Assembly (NCBI RefSeq): GCF_002097715.1
Contig: NZ_CP020737.1
Location: forward strand, 62,001-126,000
Direction: 5' to 3'
DNA from: Burkholderia ubonensis subsp. mesacidophila
Lineage (GTDB): Bacteria; Pseudomonadota; Gammaproteobacteria; Burkholderiales; Burkholderiaceae
DNA length: 64,000 bases
Shown: piece by piece, positions 28,288-37,842 of the stretch
Layout: the number at the start of each line of letters is the position of its first letter
Position numbering within the stretch: the stretch's first letter is position 1
Notes under the pieces: model-generated
Seen by the model: only the letters and a program-made list of their open reading frames with translations
Database searches by the model: none
What the model was told of the DNA's origin: nothing
Position numbers and translations under genes: made by a program

Positions 28288-28821
28288 TCAGGCGGCCGTT
28301 TCCGGCGCGCCGGCGTTCAAAAGGTCGACGTACGCGACCGCGACGAGATCGTCGTGCGACACGCCGAGCTTCGCGAACACGTCGTGCGCTTCGGCTTCGC
28401 CGCCTGCTTCGTCGTCGTCCGGCGCGAGCACGACTTCCAGCTCGATGAAGTCGCCGAGGCCGTCGACGCGGTCGAGGTGAATGCGGGTGCGGCCCGCCAG
28501 GTACACGTGCCGCTCCTTCGTGACGATGCCGCGGGTCGTCAGTGCGGTCGCGAGCAGCGCATGCATCGCGTCCGGGTTCGTCACCGGGCTGCGGGTGTAA
28601 TACGACGCTTTCGGGCCGTCGCGGTCGTCGCGCTGGTAGAAGATCAGCTCGGCGGGTGTGCCATCCTCGAAGCGGCGCAGCTTCAGCCGGCCGCGCGGCA
28701 CGTCGTAGAAGAAATCCTGCTGGCGATAGAACAGCGGCGCTTCGGTGGCGAGCGCCGCCGCGCGTTCGCGCAGCTGGTCGAATTCACGGGCGTGGGCTTT
28801 GATCTCGATGTTGCGGGCCAT
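28288..28821 (-). CDS. CYTH-domain protein (class IV adenylate cyclase-like)
   Basis: CYTH/TTM-fold protein of 177 residues related to CyaB and thiamine triphosphatase. It starts MARNIEIKAHAREFDQL. The usual ExExK signature reads NIEIK here, so the first Glu is replaced by Asn, common in the class IV group. The tunnel residues include LKLRRFEDG, RVDGLGDFIELEVVL and the C-terminal helix. Whether it makes cAMP or hydrolyses a triphosphate cannot be told. The in-frame ATG 45 nt upstream is less likely. Confidence 0.82.
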   Translation of the reverse strand: MARNIEIKAHAREFDQLRERAAALATEAPLFYRQQDFFYDVPRGRLKLRRFEDGTPAELIFYQRDDRDGPKASYYTRSPVTNPDAMHALLATALTTRGIVTKERHVYLAGRTRIHLDRVDGLGDFIELEVVLAPDDDEAGGEAEAHDVFAKLGVSHDDLVAVAYVDLLNAGAPETAA

Positions 28822-29090
28822 GCGGGTCTCCTTCGATCGACAAGGGTCTCGCGAGTGCGAACGCACAATCTAGCAAAAAGCGCGCGACGCAGGCGTGACG
28901 CGGCGCGCCGCGGGATTATCAGCGGCGCTCATATCAGGCGGGTGACGCGCGCAGCCGCCAGGGCGGGACGGGATCGCGAAGTTGTCCACCGGCGCGGGTG
29001 CGTCGAAAGGGTGAGCGCGTGTAAACCAGGTTTCGCACCGCAGCAATGCGCAGGCGACGGTGGATAACACGCCGCACCCATCCCGCGCGA

Positions 29091-29990
29091 TTACCCGGCC
29101 CACTGGGTCTCGATCAGGCGCAATGCCGCCGCGATCGCCGGCTCGTCGCGCCGCGCGGCGAGCGTCACGAACGTCAGTTCCGTCGGCACCGTGACGCGCT
29201 CGACGATCGTCAGCGCGTGCGCGTGCGCTTCGGCCAGTGCGGTCGAGTCGCGCGCGAGCGTCAGCCCGATCCCTGATTTGACGAGGTCCAGCATCGACTG
29301 CTCCTGGTCGACCTCGGCGACCTTCACCGGCTGCGCGCGCGCGTCCGCGAACCGGCGCGTCAGCAGCCGGTGATGCGCGGACTGCGGCGGCGTCCAGATC
29401 CACGGCAGCGCGGCGAGCGCGCGCCAGTCCTGCGCGCGCTGCACGCGCTCCTTCCAGCCGGCCGGCGCGAGCACCCGGTACTGGAAATGCGTGAGCGTGA
29501 CGGTATGGAACAGCGCACCGTCGCGCGGATCGTCCTCGCCGGGCTGGCCGATGTAATAGCCGACGTCCAGCGCCTGCGCGCGCACCTGCTCGAGCACCCA
29601 GCCCGACATCCCGTGGCGCAGCGCGGTCTCGATCTGCGGATGGGTCTCGACGAGCGTGCGCAGGAAGCCGCCCAGGCGCAGGAATCCCGGATCGAGGATC
29701 GTGCCGATCCGCAGCCGGCCGCGCACCTCGTGGCGCAGCGCCGCGGCCGCGCGCTGCACGTCGGCGGCCGCGGCGAGCGCGCGTTCCGCATGCGGCAGCA
29801 GCGTCTGGCCGTCGCGCGTGAGCGCGAGCCCGCGCGACGTGCGCGTGAACAGCACGACGCCGAGCGTCTCCTGCAGATGCTTGATCTGCAGGCTGACGGC
29901 CGGCTGCGTGAGGTGCAGCTGCTCGGCGGCGCGCGTCAGGTTGCCTTCGCGGGCCACCGCGGCGAAGGCGCGGAGCAGGGTGAGGTCCAT
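29091..29990 (-). CDS. LysR-family transcriptional regulator
   Basis: Tetrameric LysR-type regulator of 299 residues. The N-terminal HTH is [19 protein letters not shown], then [21 protein letters not shown] linker helix and a PBP-like effector domain follow. It is divergent from mmsA, whose ATG is 144 nt away, so mmsA is its likely target. An upstream ATG adds 17 residues and is less likely. The effector is unknown. Confidence 0.93.
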   Translation of the reverse strand: MDLTLLRAFAAVAREGNLTRAAEQLHLTQPAVSLQIKHLQETLGVVLFTRTSRGLALTRDGQTLLPHAERALAAAADVQRAAAALRHEVRGRLRIGTILDPGFLRLGGFLRTLVETHPQIETALRHGMSGWVLEQVRAQALDVGYYIGQPGEDDPRDGALFHTVTLTHFQYRVLAPAGWKERVQRAQDWRALAALPWIWTPPQSAHHRLLTRRFADARAQPVKVAEVDQEQSMLDLVKSGIGLTLARDSTALAEAHAHALTIVERVTVPTELTFVTLAARRDEPAIAAALRLIETQWAG

Positions 29991-30134
29991 CGTGTCGTGA
30001 TCGGTTCTGATATAAGCGCGGCTTATGACGCAGTTGAGCATAACTCATTGGATCGGCGGCCGGCAGCAACGGTACGCTTCATCGGCCACGTCATCCGACG
30101 TATCCCACCCAACGAGCGAGATCTGGAGAGAGAG

Positions 30135-31649
30135 ATGAGCGAGACCGAGCTGCGCCCCCGCCTGCTGACCCACTTCATCGGCGGCCGCGCGGTCGACGGC
30201 GCGAGCGATCGCTACGGCGACGTGTTCAACCCGGCGCTCGGCGAGGTCGCCGCGCGCGTGCCGCTCGCGAGCGCAGCCGAAGTCGACGCGGCGGTCGCGG
30301 CCGCGCAGGTCGCGTTCCCGGCCTGGAGCGAGATGGCGCCGATCAAGCGCGCACGGGTGATGTTCCGCTTCAAGGAGCTGCTCGACCGCCATCACGACGA
30401 GCTGGCCGAGCTGATCACGCGCGAGCACGGCAAGGTGTTTTCCGACGCGAAGGGCGAGGTGATGCGCGGCATCGAGGTCGTCGAGTTCGCGTGCGGGATC
30501 CCGAACCTGCTGAAGACCGATTTCACCGACCAGATCGGCGGCGGCATCGACAACTGGAACCTGCGGCAACCGCTCGGCGTCGTTGTGGGCGTGACGCCGT
30601 TCAACTTCCCGATGATGGTGCCGTGCTGGATGTTCCCGGTCGCGCTCGCATGCGGCAACACGTTCGTGCTGAAGCCGTCCGAGCGCGATCCGTCGGCGTC
30701 GCTGCGGCTCGCTCAGCTGCTGCAGGAGGCCGGGCTGCCGGACGGCGTGTTCAACGTCGTGCACGGCGACAAGACCGCCGTCGACGCGCTGATCGCGCAT
30801 CCGGACGTCGCCGCGCTGTCGTTCGTCGGCTCGACGCCGATCGCCGAATACATCTACACGGAAGGCACGAAGCGCGGCAAGCGCGTGCAGGCGCTCGGCG
30901 GCGCGAAGAACCATCTCGTCGTGATGCCGGACGCCGATCTCGACCAGGCCGTCGACGCGCTGATCGGCGCCGCATACGGCTCGGCCGGCGAGCGCTGCAT
31001 GGCGATCTCGGTGGCGGTTGCGGTCGGCGACGTCGGCGACGCGCTGATCGAGCGCCTCGTGCCGCGCGTGAGGGCGCTGAAGATCACGAACGGGATGGAC
31101 CCGGCCGCGGAAATGGGGCCGCTCGTCACCGCCACACATCGCGCGAAGGTCGCCGGCTACATCGACGCGGGCGTGGCCGCCGGCGCGAAGCTCGTCGTCG
31201 ACGGCCGCGATCACGTGGTCGCGGGCCACGAGAAGGGCTTCTTCCTCGGCGGCACGCTGTTCGACCGCGTGACGACCGACATGTCGATCTATCGTGACGA
31301 GATCTTCGGGCCGGTGCTCGCGATCGTGCGCGTGCCGGATTTCGCGAGCGCGGTGAAGCTCGTCAACGCGCACGAGTTCGCGAACGGCGTGTCGTGCTTC
31401 ACGTCCGACGGCGGCATTGCGCGCGCGTTCTCGCGCCAGATCCAGGTCGGCATGGTCGGCATCAACGTGCCGATTCCGGTGCCGATGGCGTGGCATTCGT
31501 TCGGCGGCTGGAAGCGTTCGCTGTTCGGCGATCACCACGCGTACGGCGAGGAAGGCGTGCGGTTCTATACGCGCTACAAGAGCATCATGCAGCGCTGGCC
31601 GGACAGCATCGCGAAGGGCGCGGAATTCACGATGCCGGTCGCGAAGTAG
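30135..31649 (+). CDS. mmsA: Methylmalonate-semialdehyde dehydrogenase (CoA-acylating)
   Basis: Converts methylmalonate semialdehyde to propionyl-CoA (or malonate semialdehyde to acetyl-CoA) with NAD+ and CoA, in valine, inositol or beta-alanine breakdown. It has 504 residues. Visible: [18 protein letters not shown] (nucleotide-site motif), [14 protein letters not shown], the catalytic Cys in [10 protein letters not shown], and the [13 protein letters not shown] motif. SD GGAGAGAGAG lies just before ATG 30135. It stands alone here, without mmsB, and is controlled probably by the divergent LysR protein. Confidence 0.95.
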   Translation: MSETELRPRLLTHFIGGRAVDGASDRYGDVFNPALGEVAARVPLASAAEVDAAVAAAQVAFPAWSEMAPIKRARVMFRFKELLDRHHDELAELITREHGKVFSDAKGEVMRGIEVVEFACGIPNLLKTDFTDQIGGGIDNWNLRQPLGVVVGVTPFNFPMMVPCWMFPVALACGNTFVLKPSERDPSASLRLAQLLQEAGLPDGVFNVVHGDKTAVDALIAHPDVAALSFVGSTPIAEYIYTEGTKRGKRVQALGGAKNHLVVMPDADLDQAVDALIGAAYGSAGERCMAISVAVAVGDVGDALIERLVPRVRALKITNGMDPAAEMGPLVTATHRAKVAGYIDAGVAAGAKLVVDGRDHVVAGHEKGFFLGGTLFDRVTTDMSIYRDEIFGPVLAIVRVPDFASAVKLVNAHEFANGVSCFTSDGGIARAFSRQIQVGMVGINVPIPVPMAWHSFGGWKRSLFGDHHAYGEEGVRFYTRYKSIMQRWPDSIAKGAEFTMPVAK

Positions 31650-31741
31650 GCGGCGGACCAACGGAACGGATCGGGCGGCTGCCGCCCGAAGCACTATGCT
31701 GGAACTGTCGCGCGATGCCGAAAACGCGCGGCGGACAACAA

Positions 31742-31793
31742 ACGAGCTTTGCATGGGACCAGCGTAAGCGCTAAAGCGCTAACGCTGGTCGAC
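31742..31793 (+). repeat. Hairpin-SD element, copy A (without SD)
   Basis: Outer stem GACCAGCGT/ACGCTGGTC (31757-31765, 31782-31790), A-A mismatch, inner stem AGCGC/GCGCT with TAAA loop. The upstream flank CGAGCTTTGCATGG is shared with copy D at 59.04 kb. It is followed by GTCGAC and directly by copy B. The AGGAG part is missing, so this copy cannot itself supply a ribosome site. Confidence 0.85.
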
Positions 31794-31800
31794 CGCGAAG

Positions 31801-31849
31801 CATGGGACCAGCGTAAGTGCTAAAGCACTAACGCTGGTCGACAGGGGAC
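31801..31849 (+). repeat. Hairpin-SD element, copy B, leading into the GMC gene
   Basis: Stem GACCAGCGT/ACGCTGGTC (31806-31814, 31831-31839). The inner stem is AGTGC/GCACT rather than AGCGC/GCGCT, a paired change. It is followed by GTCGACAGGGGA, whose AGGGGA (31843-31848) is the SD of the GTG start at 31855. It lies in tandem with copy A. Confidence 0.88.
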
Positions 31850-31854
31850 AGGCT

Positions 31855-33540
31855 GTGAACACTGAACGGACGCTCGAGGGCGAATTCGATTACGTGATCG
31901 TCGGCGCAGGCACCGCGGGCTGCGTGCTCGCGAACCGTCTGACCGAAGATCCGGACGTCAGCGTGCTGCTGCTCGAAGCCGGCGGCAAGGACGACTATCA
32001 CTGGATCCATATCCCGGTCGGCTACCTGTATTGCATCGGCAATCCGCGCACCGACTGGCTCTACAAGACGCAGCCGGAAGCGGGGCTGAACGGCCGCGCG
32101 CTGGCGTATCCGCGCGGCCGCGTGCTCGGGGGCTCGTCGTCGATCAACGGGATGATCTACATGCGCGGCCAGCGCGAGGACTACGACGGCTGGGCGCGCG
32201 ACACGGGCGACGCGGGCTGGTCGTGGGACAGCGTGCTGCCGATCTTCAGGCGCAGCGAGGATCACCACGCGGGCGCGAGCGACGTGCATGGCGCGGGCGG
32301 CTGCTGGCGCGTCGAGAAACAGCGGCTGCGCTGGGAAATTCTCGAATCGTTCGCGCACGCGGCGCAGGAAACCGGCATCCCCGCGACCGACGATTTCAAC
32401 GGCGGCGACAATGCCGGCGTCGGCTATTTCGAGGTGAACCAGAAGCGCGGCGTGCGCTGGAGCGCGTCGAAGGCGTTCCTGCGCCCGGCGATGTCGCGGC
32501 CGAACCTGACCGTGATCACCGGCGCGCAGGCGCAGCGCGTGATCTTCGACGGGCGGCGCGCGACCGGCGTCGAATATCGCGGCGACGGCACGGCGTTCGT
32601 CGCGCGGGCGCGCGCCGAAGTGCTGCTGACGTCGGGCGCCGTCAATTCGCCGCAACTGCTCGAGCTGTCCGGCATCGGCGACGGCCGGCGGCTGCAGGCG
32701 TTCGGCATCGACGTCGTGCAGGACCTGCGCGGCGTCGGCGAAAACCTGCAGGATCACCTGCAGCTGCGCATGGCGTTTCGCGTCGAGGGCGTGCGCACGC
32801 TCAACACGCTGGCCGCGCACTGGTGGGGCAAGCTCGCGATCGGCGCCGAATACGCGCTGCTGCAGCGCGGGCCGATGTCGATGGCACCGTCGCAGCTCGG
32901 CGCGTTCGCGAAATCCGATCCGGACGACCCGACGCTCACGCGGCCCGATCTCGAATACCACGTGCAGCCGCTGTCGCTCGAGCGCTTCGGCGAGCCGCTG
33001 CACAGCTTCAATGCGTTTACCGCATCGGTCTGCCACCTGCGGCCGACGTCGCGCGGCAGCATCCACATCGCGAGCGCCGATCCGGGGGCGGCGCCCGCGA
33101 TCGCGCCGAACTATCTGTCGACCGACCACGATCGCCACGTCGCCGCGAACGCGCTGCGGCTGACGCGCCGGATCGCGTCCGCGCCGGCGCTCGCGCGATA
33201 CCGCCCCGAAGAAATCCTGCCGGGCCCGCGCTATCGGACCGAGGCGGAACTGATCGAAGCGGCCGGCGCGGTCGGCACGACGATCTTTCATCCGGTCGGC
33301 ACCTGCCGGATGGGGCGCGCGGACGACGACGGCGCCGTGGTCGACAGCCGGCTGCGCGTGCGCGGCGTCGCCGGGCTGCGGGTGGTCGACGCGTCGGTGA
33401 TGCCGTCCATCACGTCGGGCAACACCAACTCGCCGACGCTGATGATCGCGGAGCGCGCGAGCGACATGATCCGCGCGGACCGGCGCGCATCGCGCGACGC
33501 GGCGCTGGTGGGGCGCGATGCGGCCGTATCTGCCGCATGA
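31855..33540 (+). CDS. GMC-family FAD oxidoreductase (choline/alcohol dehydrogenase-like)
   Basis: Flavoprotein of 561 residues from a GTG start. It has the FAD-binding motif YVIVGAGTAGCVLANRL, GMC signature 1 in GRVLGGSSSINGMIYMRG, signature 2 in LTSGAVNSPQLLELSGIG, and the C-terminal catalytic His-Asn region HPVGTCRMG with GNTNSPTLMIAERA. Relatives oxidise choline or various alcohols; the substrate is not identifiable here. Betaine genes are absent, so choline is doubtful. The start follows two tandem hairpin elements, the second carrying the SD. Confidence 0.93.
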   Translation: MNTERTLEGEFDYVIVGAGTAGCVLANRLTEDPDVSVLLLEAGGKDDYHWIHIPVGYLYCIGNPRTDWLYKTQPEAGLNGRALAYPRGRVLGGSSSINGMIYMRGQREDYDGWARDTGDAGWSWDSVLPIFRRSEDHHAGASDVHGAGGCWRVEKQRLRWEILESFAHAAQETGIPATDDFNGGDNAGVGYFEVNQKRGVRWSASKAFLRPAMSRPNLTVITGAQAQRVIFDGRRATGVEYRGDGTAFVARARAEVLLTSGAVNSPQLLELSGIGDGRRLQAFGIDVVQDLRGVGENLQDHLQLRMAFRVEGVRTLNTLAAHWWGKLAIGAEYALLQRGPMSMAPSQLGAFAKSDPDDPTLTRPDLEYHVQPLSLERFGEPLHSFNAFTASVCHLRPTSRGSIHIASADPGAAPAIAPNYLSTDHDRHVAANALRLTRRIASAPALARYRPEEILPGPRYRTEAELIEAAGAVGTTIFHPVGTCRMGRADDDGAVVDSRLRVRGVAGLRVVDASVMPSITSGNTNSPTLMIAERASDMIRADRRASRDAALVGRDAAVSAA

Positions 33541-33573
33541 GTGCCGCATGATCGTCAAGACAGCGGAACGACA

Positions 33574-33619
33574 GGCGGGCGCCAGGTAGTTCGCCATGCA
33601 TATCAAGCCGGCGCCCGCC
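33574..33619 (+). terminator. Hairpin after the GMC gene, within a 488-nt spacer
   Basis: GGCGGGCGCC (33574-33583) pairs perfectly with GGCGCCCGCC (33610-33619) across a 26-nt loop. It is followed by ATTATTTCGG rather than a clean T run, so termination is plausible but not textbook. The rest of the spacer (33620-34028) is fairly AT-rich in its first half and shows no convincing ORF; it presumably holds the promoter of the downstream ABC operon. Confidence 0.5.
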
Positions 33620-34028
33620 GATTATTTCGGTTAGGAAAATATTCGCTGATGTGCCGCACGTGAGCGTGACGGATTTTTGTTGCGTAATCATGCGCAAATC
33701 GAATGCGACTTTCGGCGCAAGCGCGTGTGCGCGCAGCTGCGCAGCCGCGTGCGCACACGTGACGCAATCGGCATGCCGGTCAAAAATATTCCATAAAACG
33801 CGGTTCCGATCCGTCCGATATGGCGGCCAGCCCTATAAGTGCAAATCCCGATGAATGCACTGCACCAACGGCGCGACAATGTTGCGCAGTGTGAATACGC
33901 GTCGGCGCGGGAGACCACCCACGAGGCGTGAAGCAAAGCTCGGGGGCAGCCTTCTCATCCGCTGACATGTTTGCGGCCGTTTGCGCGAACCCTCCCGGTG
34001 CTTCGCCCGATTTCGTACGGAAGGGAAC

Positions 34029-34808
34029 ATGATTCTCGGCGACACGATTCTCGAAACACGCGGACTGACGAAGGAATTCAAGGGCTTCACCGCCGTGAAC
34101 GGCGTCAACCTGCGCGTGCGCCGCGGGGCGATCCACGCATTGATCGGACCGAACGGCGCGGGCAAGACGACCTGCTTCAACCTCCTGACCAAATTCCTGA
34201 CGCCGACGGCCGGCCAGATCGTCTTCAACGGCATCGACATCACCGACGAGCGGCCTGCGCAGGTCGCGCGGCGCGGCATCATCCGTTCGTTCCAGATCTC
34301 CGCGGTCTTCCCGCACCTGAGCGCGCTGCACAACGTGCGCCTCGGCCTGCAGCGCGCGCTCGGCACCGAATTCCATTTCTGGCGCAGCGAGCGGACGCTC
34401 AAGGCGCTCGACGACCGCGCGATGGACCTGCTCACGCAGGTCGGCCTCACCGATTTCGCGCACGTGCCGACCGTCGAGCTCGCGTATGGCCGCAAGCGCG
34501 CGCTCGAGATCGCGACGACGCTCGCGATGGAGCCGGAGCTGATGCTGCTCGACGAGCCCACGCAAGGGATGGGACACGAAGACGTCGACCGCGTGACCGC
34601 GCTGATCAAGAAGGTCGCGAGCGGGCGCACGATCCTGATGGTCGAGCACAACATGAACGTGATTGCCGGCATCTCCGACACGATCACCGTCCTGCAGCGC
34701 GGCGAGGTGCTTGCCGAGGGCTCGTATGCGGAGGTGTCGAAGAATCCGCTCGTCATCGAGGCGTACATGGGCAGCGCCGATGCAGCGCTCGCGGGGGCGC
34801 ACGCATGA
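34029..34808 (+). CDS. livG: Branched-chain amino acid-type ABC transporter ATPase, LivG-like
   Basis: Cytoplasmic ATPase of a HAAT-family importer, 259 residues. Walker A is GPNGAGKTT, and the Q loop lies in IIRSFQISAVFPHLSALHNV, with the LivG-type insertion. The signature reads VELAYGRKRALEIATTLAMEP in place of LSGGQ, as in many LivG. Walker B is LMLLDEPTQGMG and the H loop VEHNMN. ATG 34029 follows AAGGGAA. It overlaps the next ATPase gene by 4 nt. First gene of a five-gene cluster G-F-K-H-M; the substrate may not be a branched-chain amino acid. Confidence 0.92.
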   Translation: MILGDTILETRGLTKEFKGFTAVNGVNLRVRRGAIHALIGPNGAGKTTCFNLLTKFLTPTAGQIVFNGIDITDERPAQVARRGIIRSFQISAVFPHLSALHNVRLGLQRALGTEFHFWRSERTLKALDDRAMDLLTQVGLTDFAHVPTVELAYGRKRALEIATTLAMEPELMLLDEPTQGMGHEDVDRVTALIKKVASGRTILMVEHNMNVIAGISDTITVLQRGEVLAEGSYAEVSKNPLVIEAYMGSADAALAGAHA

Positions 34809-35560
34809 AGCGCAGCGAACGGGAGGAACGCGAATTGAGCGGCGTCGAAAGCGGCACGCCTGCGCTGGAGATCTCGGGCCTCGAAGCCTGGTACGGGGAA
34901 TCCCACATATTGCACGGCGTCGACCTCACGGTGCACCGCGGCGAGGTCGTGACGCTGCTCGGCCGCAACGGCGCGGGCCGCACGACGACGCTGCGCGCGA
35001 TCATGGGCCTGACGGGCCGCCGCAGCGGCTCGATCAAGGTGGCCGGCAACGAGACGATCGGCCTGGCGACGCACCGGATCGCGCATTACGGCGTCGGCTA
35101 TTGCCCGGAGGAGCGCGGCATCTTCTCGAGCCTGTCGTGCGAGGAGAACCTGATGCTGCCGCCGCTGATCGGGCCGCGCGAGCACGCGATGTCGCTCGAC
35201 GACATCTACGCGATGTTCCCGAACCTCGCATCGCGCCGGCAGAGCCAGGGCACGCGGCTGTCCGGCGGCGAGCAGCAGATGCTCGCGGTCGCGCGGATCC
35301 TGCGCACCGGCGCGAACCTGCTGCTGCTCGACGAGATTTCCGAAGGCCTTGCGCCCGTGATCGTGCAAACGCTCGCGAAGATGATCGTCGCGCTGAAGGC
35401 GCGCGGCTACACGATCGTGATGGTCGAACAGAATTTCCGCTTTGCCGCGCCGCTTGCCGACCGGTTCTACGTGATGGAGCACGGCCGGATCGTCGAGCAT
35501 TTCGGCGCGCGCGAGCTCGCCAGCAAGATGCCGGTGCTGCACGACCTGCTCGGCGTCTGA
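34805..35560 (+). CDS. livF: ABC transporter ATPase, LivF-like, with Arg in Walker A
   Basis: Second ATPase of the cluster, 251 residues, overlapping livG as ATGA. The Walker A reads GRNGAGRTTT: the normally invariant Lys is Arg (CGC codon at about 34979-34981). The other motifs look intact: signature RLSGGEQQMLAVARIL, Walker B LLLLDEISEGLAP, H loop in VMVEQNFRF. The N terminus is extended by about 15 charged residues. Because LivG pairs with it in the heterodimer, one altered site may be tolerated. A sequencing error is unlikely, but should be excluded. Confidence 0.92.
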   Translation: MKRSEREERELSGVESGTPALEISGLEAWYGESHILHGVDLTVHRGEVVTLLGRNGAGRTTTLRAIMGLTGRRSGSIKVAGNETIGLATHRIAHYGVGYCPEERGIFSSLSCEENLMLPPLIGPREHAMSLDDIYAMFPNLASRRQSQGTRLSGGEQQMLAVARILRTGANLLLLDEISEGLAPVIVQTLAKMIVALKARGYTIVMVEQNFRFAAPLADRFYVMEHGRIVEHFGARELASKMPVLHDLLGV

Positions 35561-35636
35561 CCGTCTGACGCCCCCGCGCCGCTAGCCGTGGCGGCCGTCG
35601 AATAACCACAACGCATCAGAAGAACAGGAGACGTCA

Positions 35637-36836
35637 ATGAAAATGAAGACCCTCGCACGCGCCTGTCTCGCGCTCGCGGCCGCCGCGTTCACCGCCGGCG
35701 CCGCGCAGGCCGCGGATACCGTGAAGATCGGTTTCATCACCGACATGTCGGGGCTTTATGCGGACATCGACGGGCAGGGCGGCCTCGAGGCGATCCGCAT
35801 GGCGGTCGCGGACTTCGGCGGCAAGGTGCTCGGCAAGCCGATCGAGGTCGTGTACGCGGATCACCAGAACAAGGCGGACATCGCGGCGTCGAAGGCGCGC
35901 GAGTGGATGGATCGCGGCGGGCTCGACCTGCTCGTCGGCGGCACGAACTCGGGGACGGCGCTGGCGATGAACCAGGTCGCGGCGGAGAAGAAGAAGGTCT
36001 ACATCAACATCGGCGCGGGCGCCGACACGCTGACCAACGAGCAGTGCACGCCGTACACGGTGCACTACGCGTACGACACGATGGCGCTCGCGAAGGGCAC
36101 CGGCTCGGCGGTGGTGAAGCAGGGCGGCAAGTCGTGGTTCTTCCTGACCGCCGACTACGCGTTCGGCAAGGCGCTCGAGAAGAACACGTCGGACGTCGTG
36201 AAGGCGCACGGCGGGCAGGTGCTGGGCTACGTGCGCCATCCGCTGTCCGCGTCGGATTTTTCGTCGTTCCTGCTGCAGGCGCAGGCGTCGAAGGCGCAGA
36301 TCCTCGGCCTCGCGAACGCGGGCGGCGACACGATCAACGCGATCAAGGCGGCGAAGGAGTTCGGCATCACGAAGACGATGAAGCTCGCCGCGCTGCTGAT
36401 GTTCATCAACGACGTGCACAGCCTCGGCCTCGAGACGACCCAGGGGCTCGTGCTGACCGACAGCTGGTACTGGAACCGCGATGCGGCGTCGCGCCAGTGG
36501 GCGCAGCGCTACTTCGGCAAGATGAAGAAGATGCCGTCGAGCCTGCAGGCGGCCGACTATTCGTCGGTGACGACCTACCTGAAGGCGGTGCAGGCGGCCG
36601 GCACGACCGACTCCGACAAGGTGATGGCCGAGCTGAAGAAGGCGAAGGTCAACGACTTCTACGCGAAGGGATATATCCGCGCGGATGGCAGCATGATCCA
36701 CGACATGTATCTGATGGAGGTGAAGAAGCCGTCCGAATCGAAGGAACCGTGGGATTACTACAAGGTGCTCGCGACGATTCCGGGCGATCAGGCGTTCACG
36801 ACCAAGCAGGAGACGCGCTGCGCGTTGTGGAAGTAA
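35637..36836 (+). CDS. HAAT-family periplasmic solute-binding protein
   Basis: LivJ/LivK-like receptor of 399 residues. The signal peptide (MKMKTLARACLALAAAAFTA, cleaved after AQA) precedes ADTVKIGFITDMSGLYADID, the family N terminus. The two-lobe type I fold includes LLVGGTNSGTALAMNQVAAE and KSWFFLTADYAFGKALEKN. It is followed by a 121-nt structured gap and the permease genes, so it belongs to the livG-livF cluster. The ligand is unknown; such receptors bind amino acids, urea, or aromatic acids. Confidence 0.92.
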   Translation: MKMKTLARACLALAAAAFTAGAAQAADTVKIGFITDMSGLYADIDGQGGLEAIRMAVADFGGKVLGKPIEVVYADHQNKADIAASKAREWMDRGGLDLLVGGTNSGTALAMNQVAAEKKKVYINIGAGADTLTNEQCTPYTVHYAYDTMALAKGTGSAVVKQGGKSWFFLTADYAFGKALEKNTSDVVKAHGGQVLGYVRHPLSASDFSSFLLQAQASKAQILGLANAGGDTINAIKAAKEFGITKTMKLAALLMFINDVHSLGLETTQGLVLTDSWYWNRDAASRQWAQRYFGKMKKMPSSLQAADYSSVTTYLKAVQAAGTTDSDKVMAELKKAKVNDFYAKGYIRADGSMIHDMYLMEVKKPSESKEPWDYYKVLATIPGDQAFTTKQETRCALWK

Positions 36837-36910
36837 GCGCGCGGCGGCGGCGGGCGGGGCAGGGCGGCGCGATCGCGCCTGTGCCCGGCGTCCCGCCGCC
36901 TGCGCGCGCG
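36837..36910 (+). promoter_or_regulatory. Strong GC hairpin between solute-binding and permease genes (cluster 1)
   Basis: The gap starts with GCGCGCGGCGGCGG and ends with CCGCCGCCTGCGCGCGC, which pair over about 70 nt, with GGCGCGATCGCGCC as an inner perfect palindrome (about 36864-36878). There is no T tract. It probably stabilises or partially terminates the upstream message so that more binding protein than permease is made. Inference from position and structure. Confidence 0.6.
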
Positions 36911-36957
36911 GCAGACCGGTTGCGCGCGCAACGAACCTCATTCTGACGGCGGAAGCG

Positions 36958-37842
36958 ATGGAAATCTTTGGCATTCCGTTGCCGGCGATGCTGAGCCAGT
37001 TGTTGCTCGGGCTCGTCAACGGCTCGTTCTACGCGATCCTGAGCCTCGGGCTCGCGGTGATATTCGGGCTGCTCAACGTGATCAACTTCGCGCACGGCGC
37101 GCTGTTCATGCTGGGTGCGATGCTCGCATGGATGGGGCTGTCGTATTTCGGGCTGCCGTACTGGGCGATGCTCGTGATCGCGCCCGTGATCGTCGGCGCG
37201 TTCGGCGTCGTTATCGAGCGCTCGATGCTGCGCTGGCTGTACAAGCTCGACCACCTGTACGGGCTGCTGCTGACGTTCGGCCTGACGCTCGTCGTCGAGG
37301 GCGTGTTCCGCTCGATCTACGGCGCGTCCGGGCAGCCTTACGACGTGCCGTCGCAGCTCGCCGGCGCGACCAATCTCGGCTTCATGTTCCTGCCGAACTA
37401 TCGCGCATGGGTCGTCGTCGCGTCGCTGGGGGTGTGCCTCGTGACCTGGTTCGTGATCGAGAAGACCCGGCTGGGCGCATACCTGCGCGCGGGCACCGAG
37501 AATCCGAAGCTCGTCGAGGCGTTCGGGGTGAACGTGCCGATGATGATCACGCTCACCTACGGCTTCGGCGTCGCGCTCGCCGCGTTCGCGGGCGTGCTGG
37601 CCGCGCCGGTGATCCAGGTGTCGCCGCTGATGGGCCAGCCGATGATCATCACCGTATTCGCGGTGGTCGTGATCGGCGGGATGGGCTCGATCCTCGGCTC
37701 GATCCTCACCGGCCTGATGCTCGGCGTGATCGAGGGCTTCACGCGGGTGTTCTATCCGGAGGCGTCGGCGACGGTCGTGTTCGTGATCATGGCGATCGTG
37801 CTGCTGATCCGTCCGGCAGGCCTCTTCGGCAAGGAAAGATGA
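36958..37842 (+). CDS. livH: HAAT ABC transporter permease, LivH-like
   Basis: Inner-membrane permease of 294 residues with about eight hydrophobic helices. The N-terminal signature is QLLLGLVNGSFYAILSLGLAVIFGLLNVINFAHG. The conserved cytoplasmic ATPase-contact loop is LGAYLRAGTENPKLVEAFGVNV (EAA-like). GGMGSILGSILTGLMLGVIEGF is the family C-terminal motif. It overlaps the livM-like gene by 4 nt and forms the transmembrane heterodimer with it. Confidence 0.94.
   Translation: MEIFGIPLPAMLSQLLLGLVNGSFYAILSLGLAVIFGLLNVINFAHGALFMLGAMLAWMGLSYFGLPYWAMLVIAPVIVGAFGVVIERSMLRWLYKLDHLYGLLLTFGLTLVVEGVFRSIYGASGQPYDVPSQLAGATNLGFMFLPNYRAWVVVASLGVCLVTWFVIEKTRLGAYLRAGTENPKLVEAFGVNVPMMITLTYGFGVALAAFAGVLAAPVIQVSPLMGQPMIITVFAVVVIGGMGSILGSILTGLMLGVIEGFTRVFYPEASATVVFVIMAIVLLIRPAGLFGKER

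Noticed and set aside
29058..29068. DnaA box GGTGGATAAC between the CYTH and LysR genes
   Set aside because: One mismatch and isolated; similar single near-matches occur at 51.02 kb and elsewhere, so not counted as origin elements.
31742..31849. CRISPR or insertion-sequence end for the tandem hairpins
   Set aside because: Only two adjacent copies, no spacers of regular length, no transposase and no terminal duplications seen.
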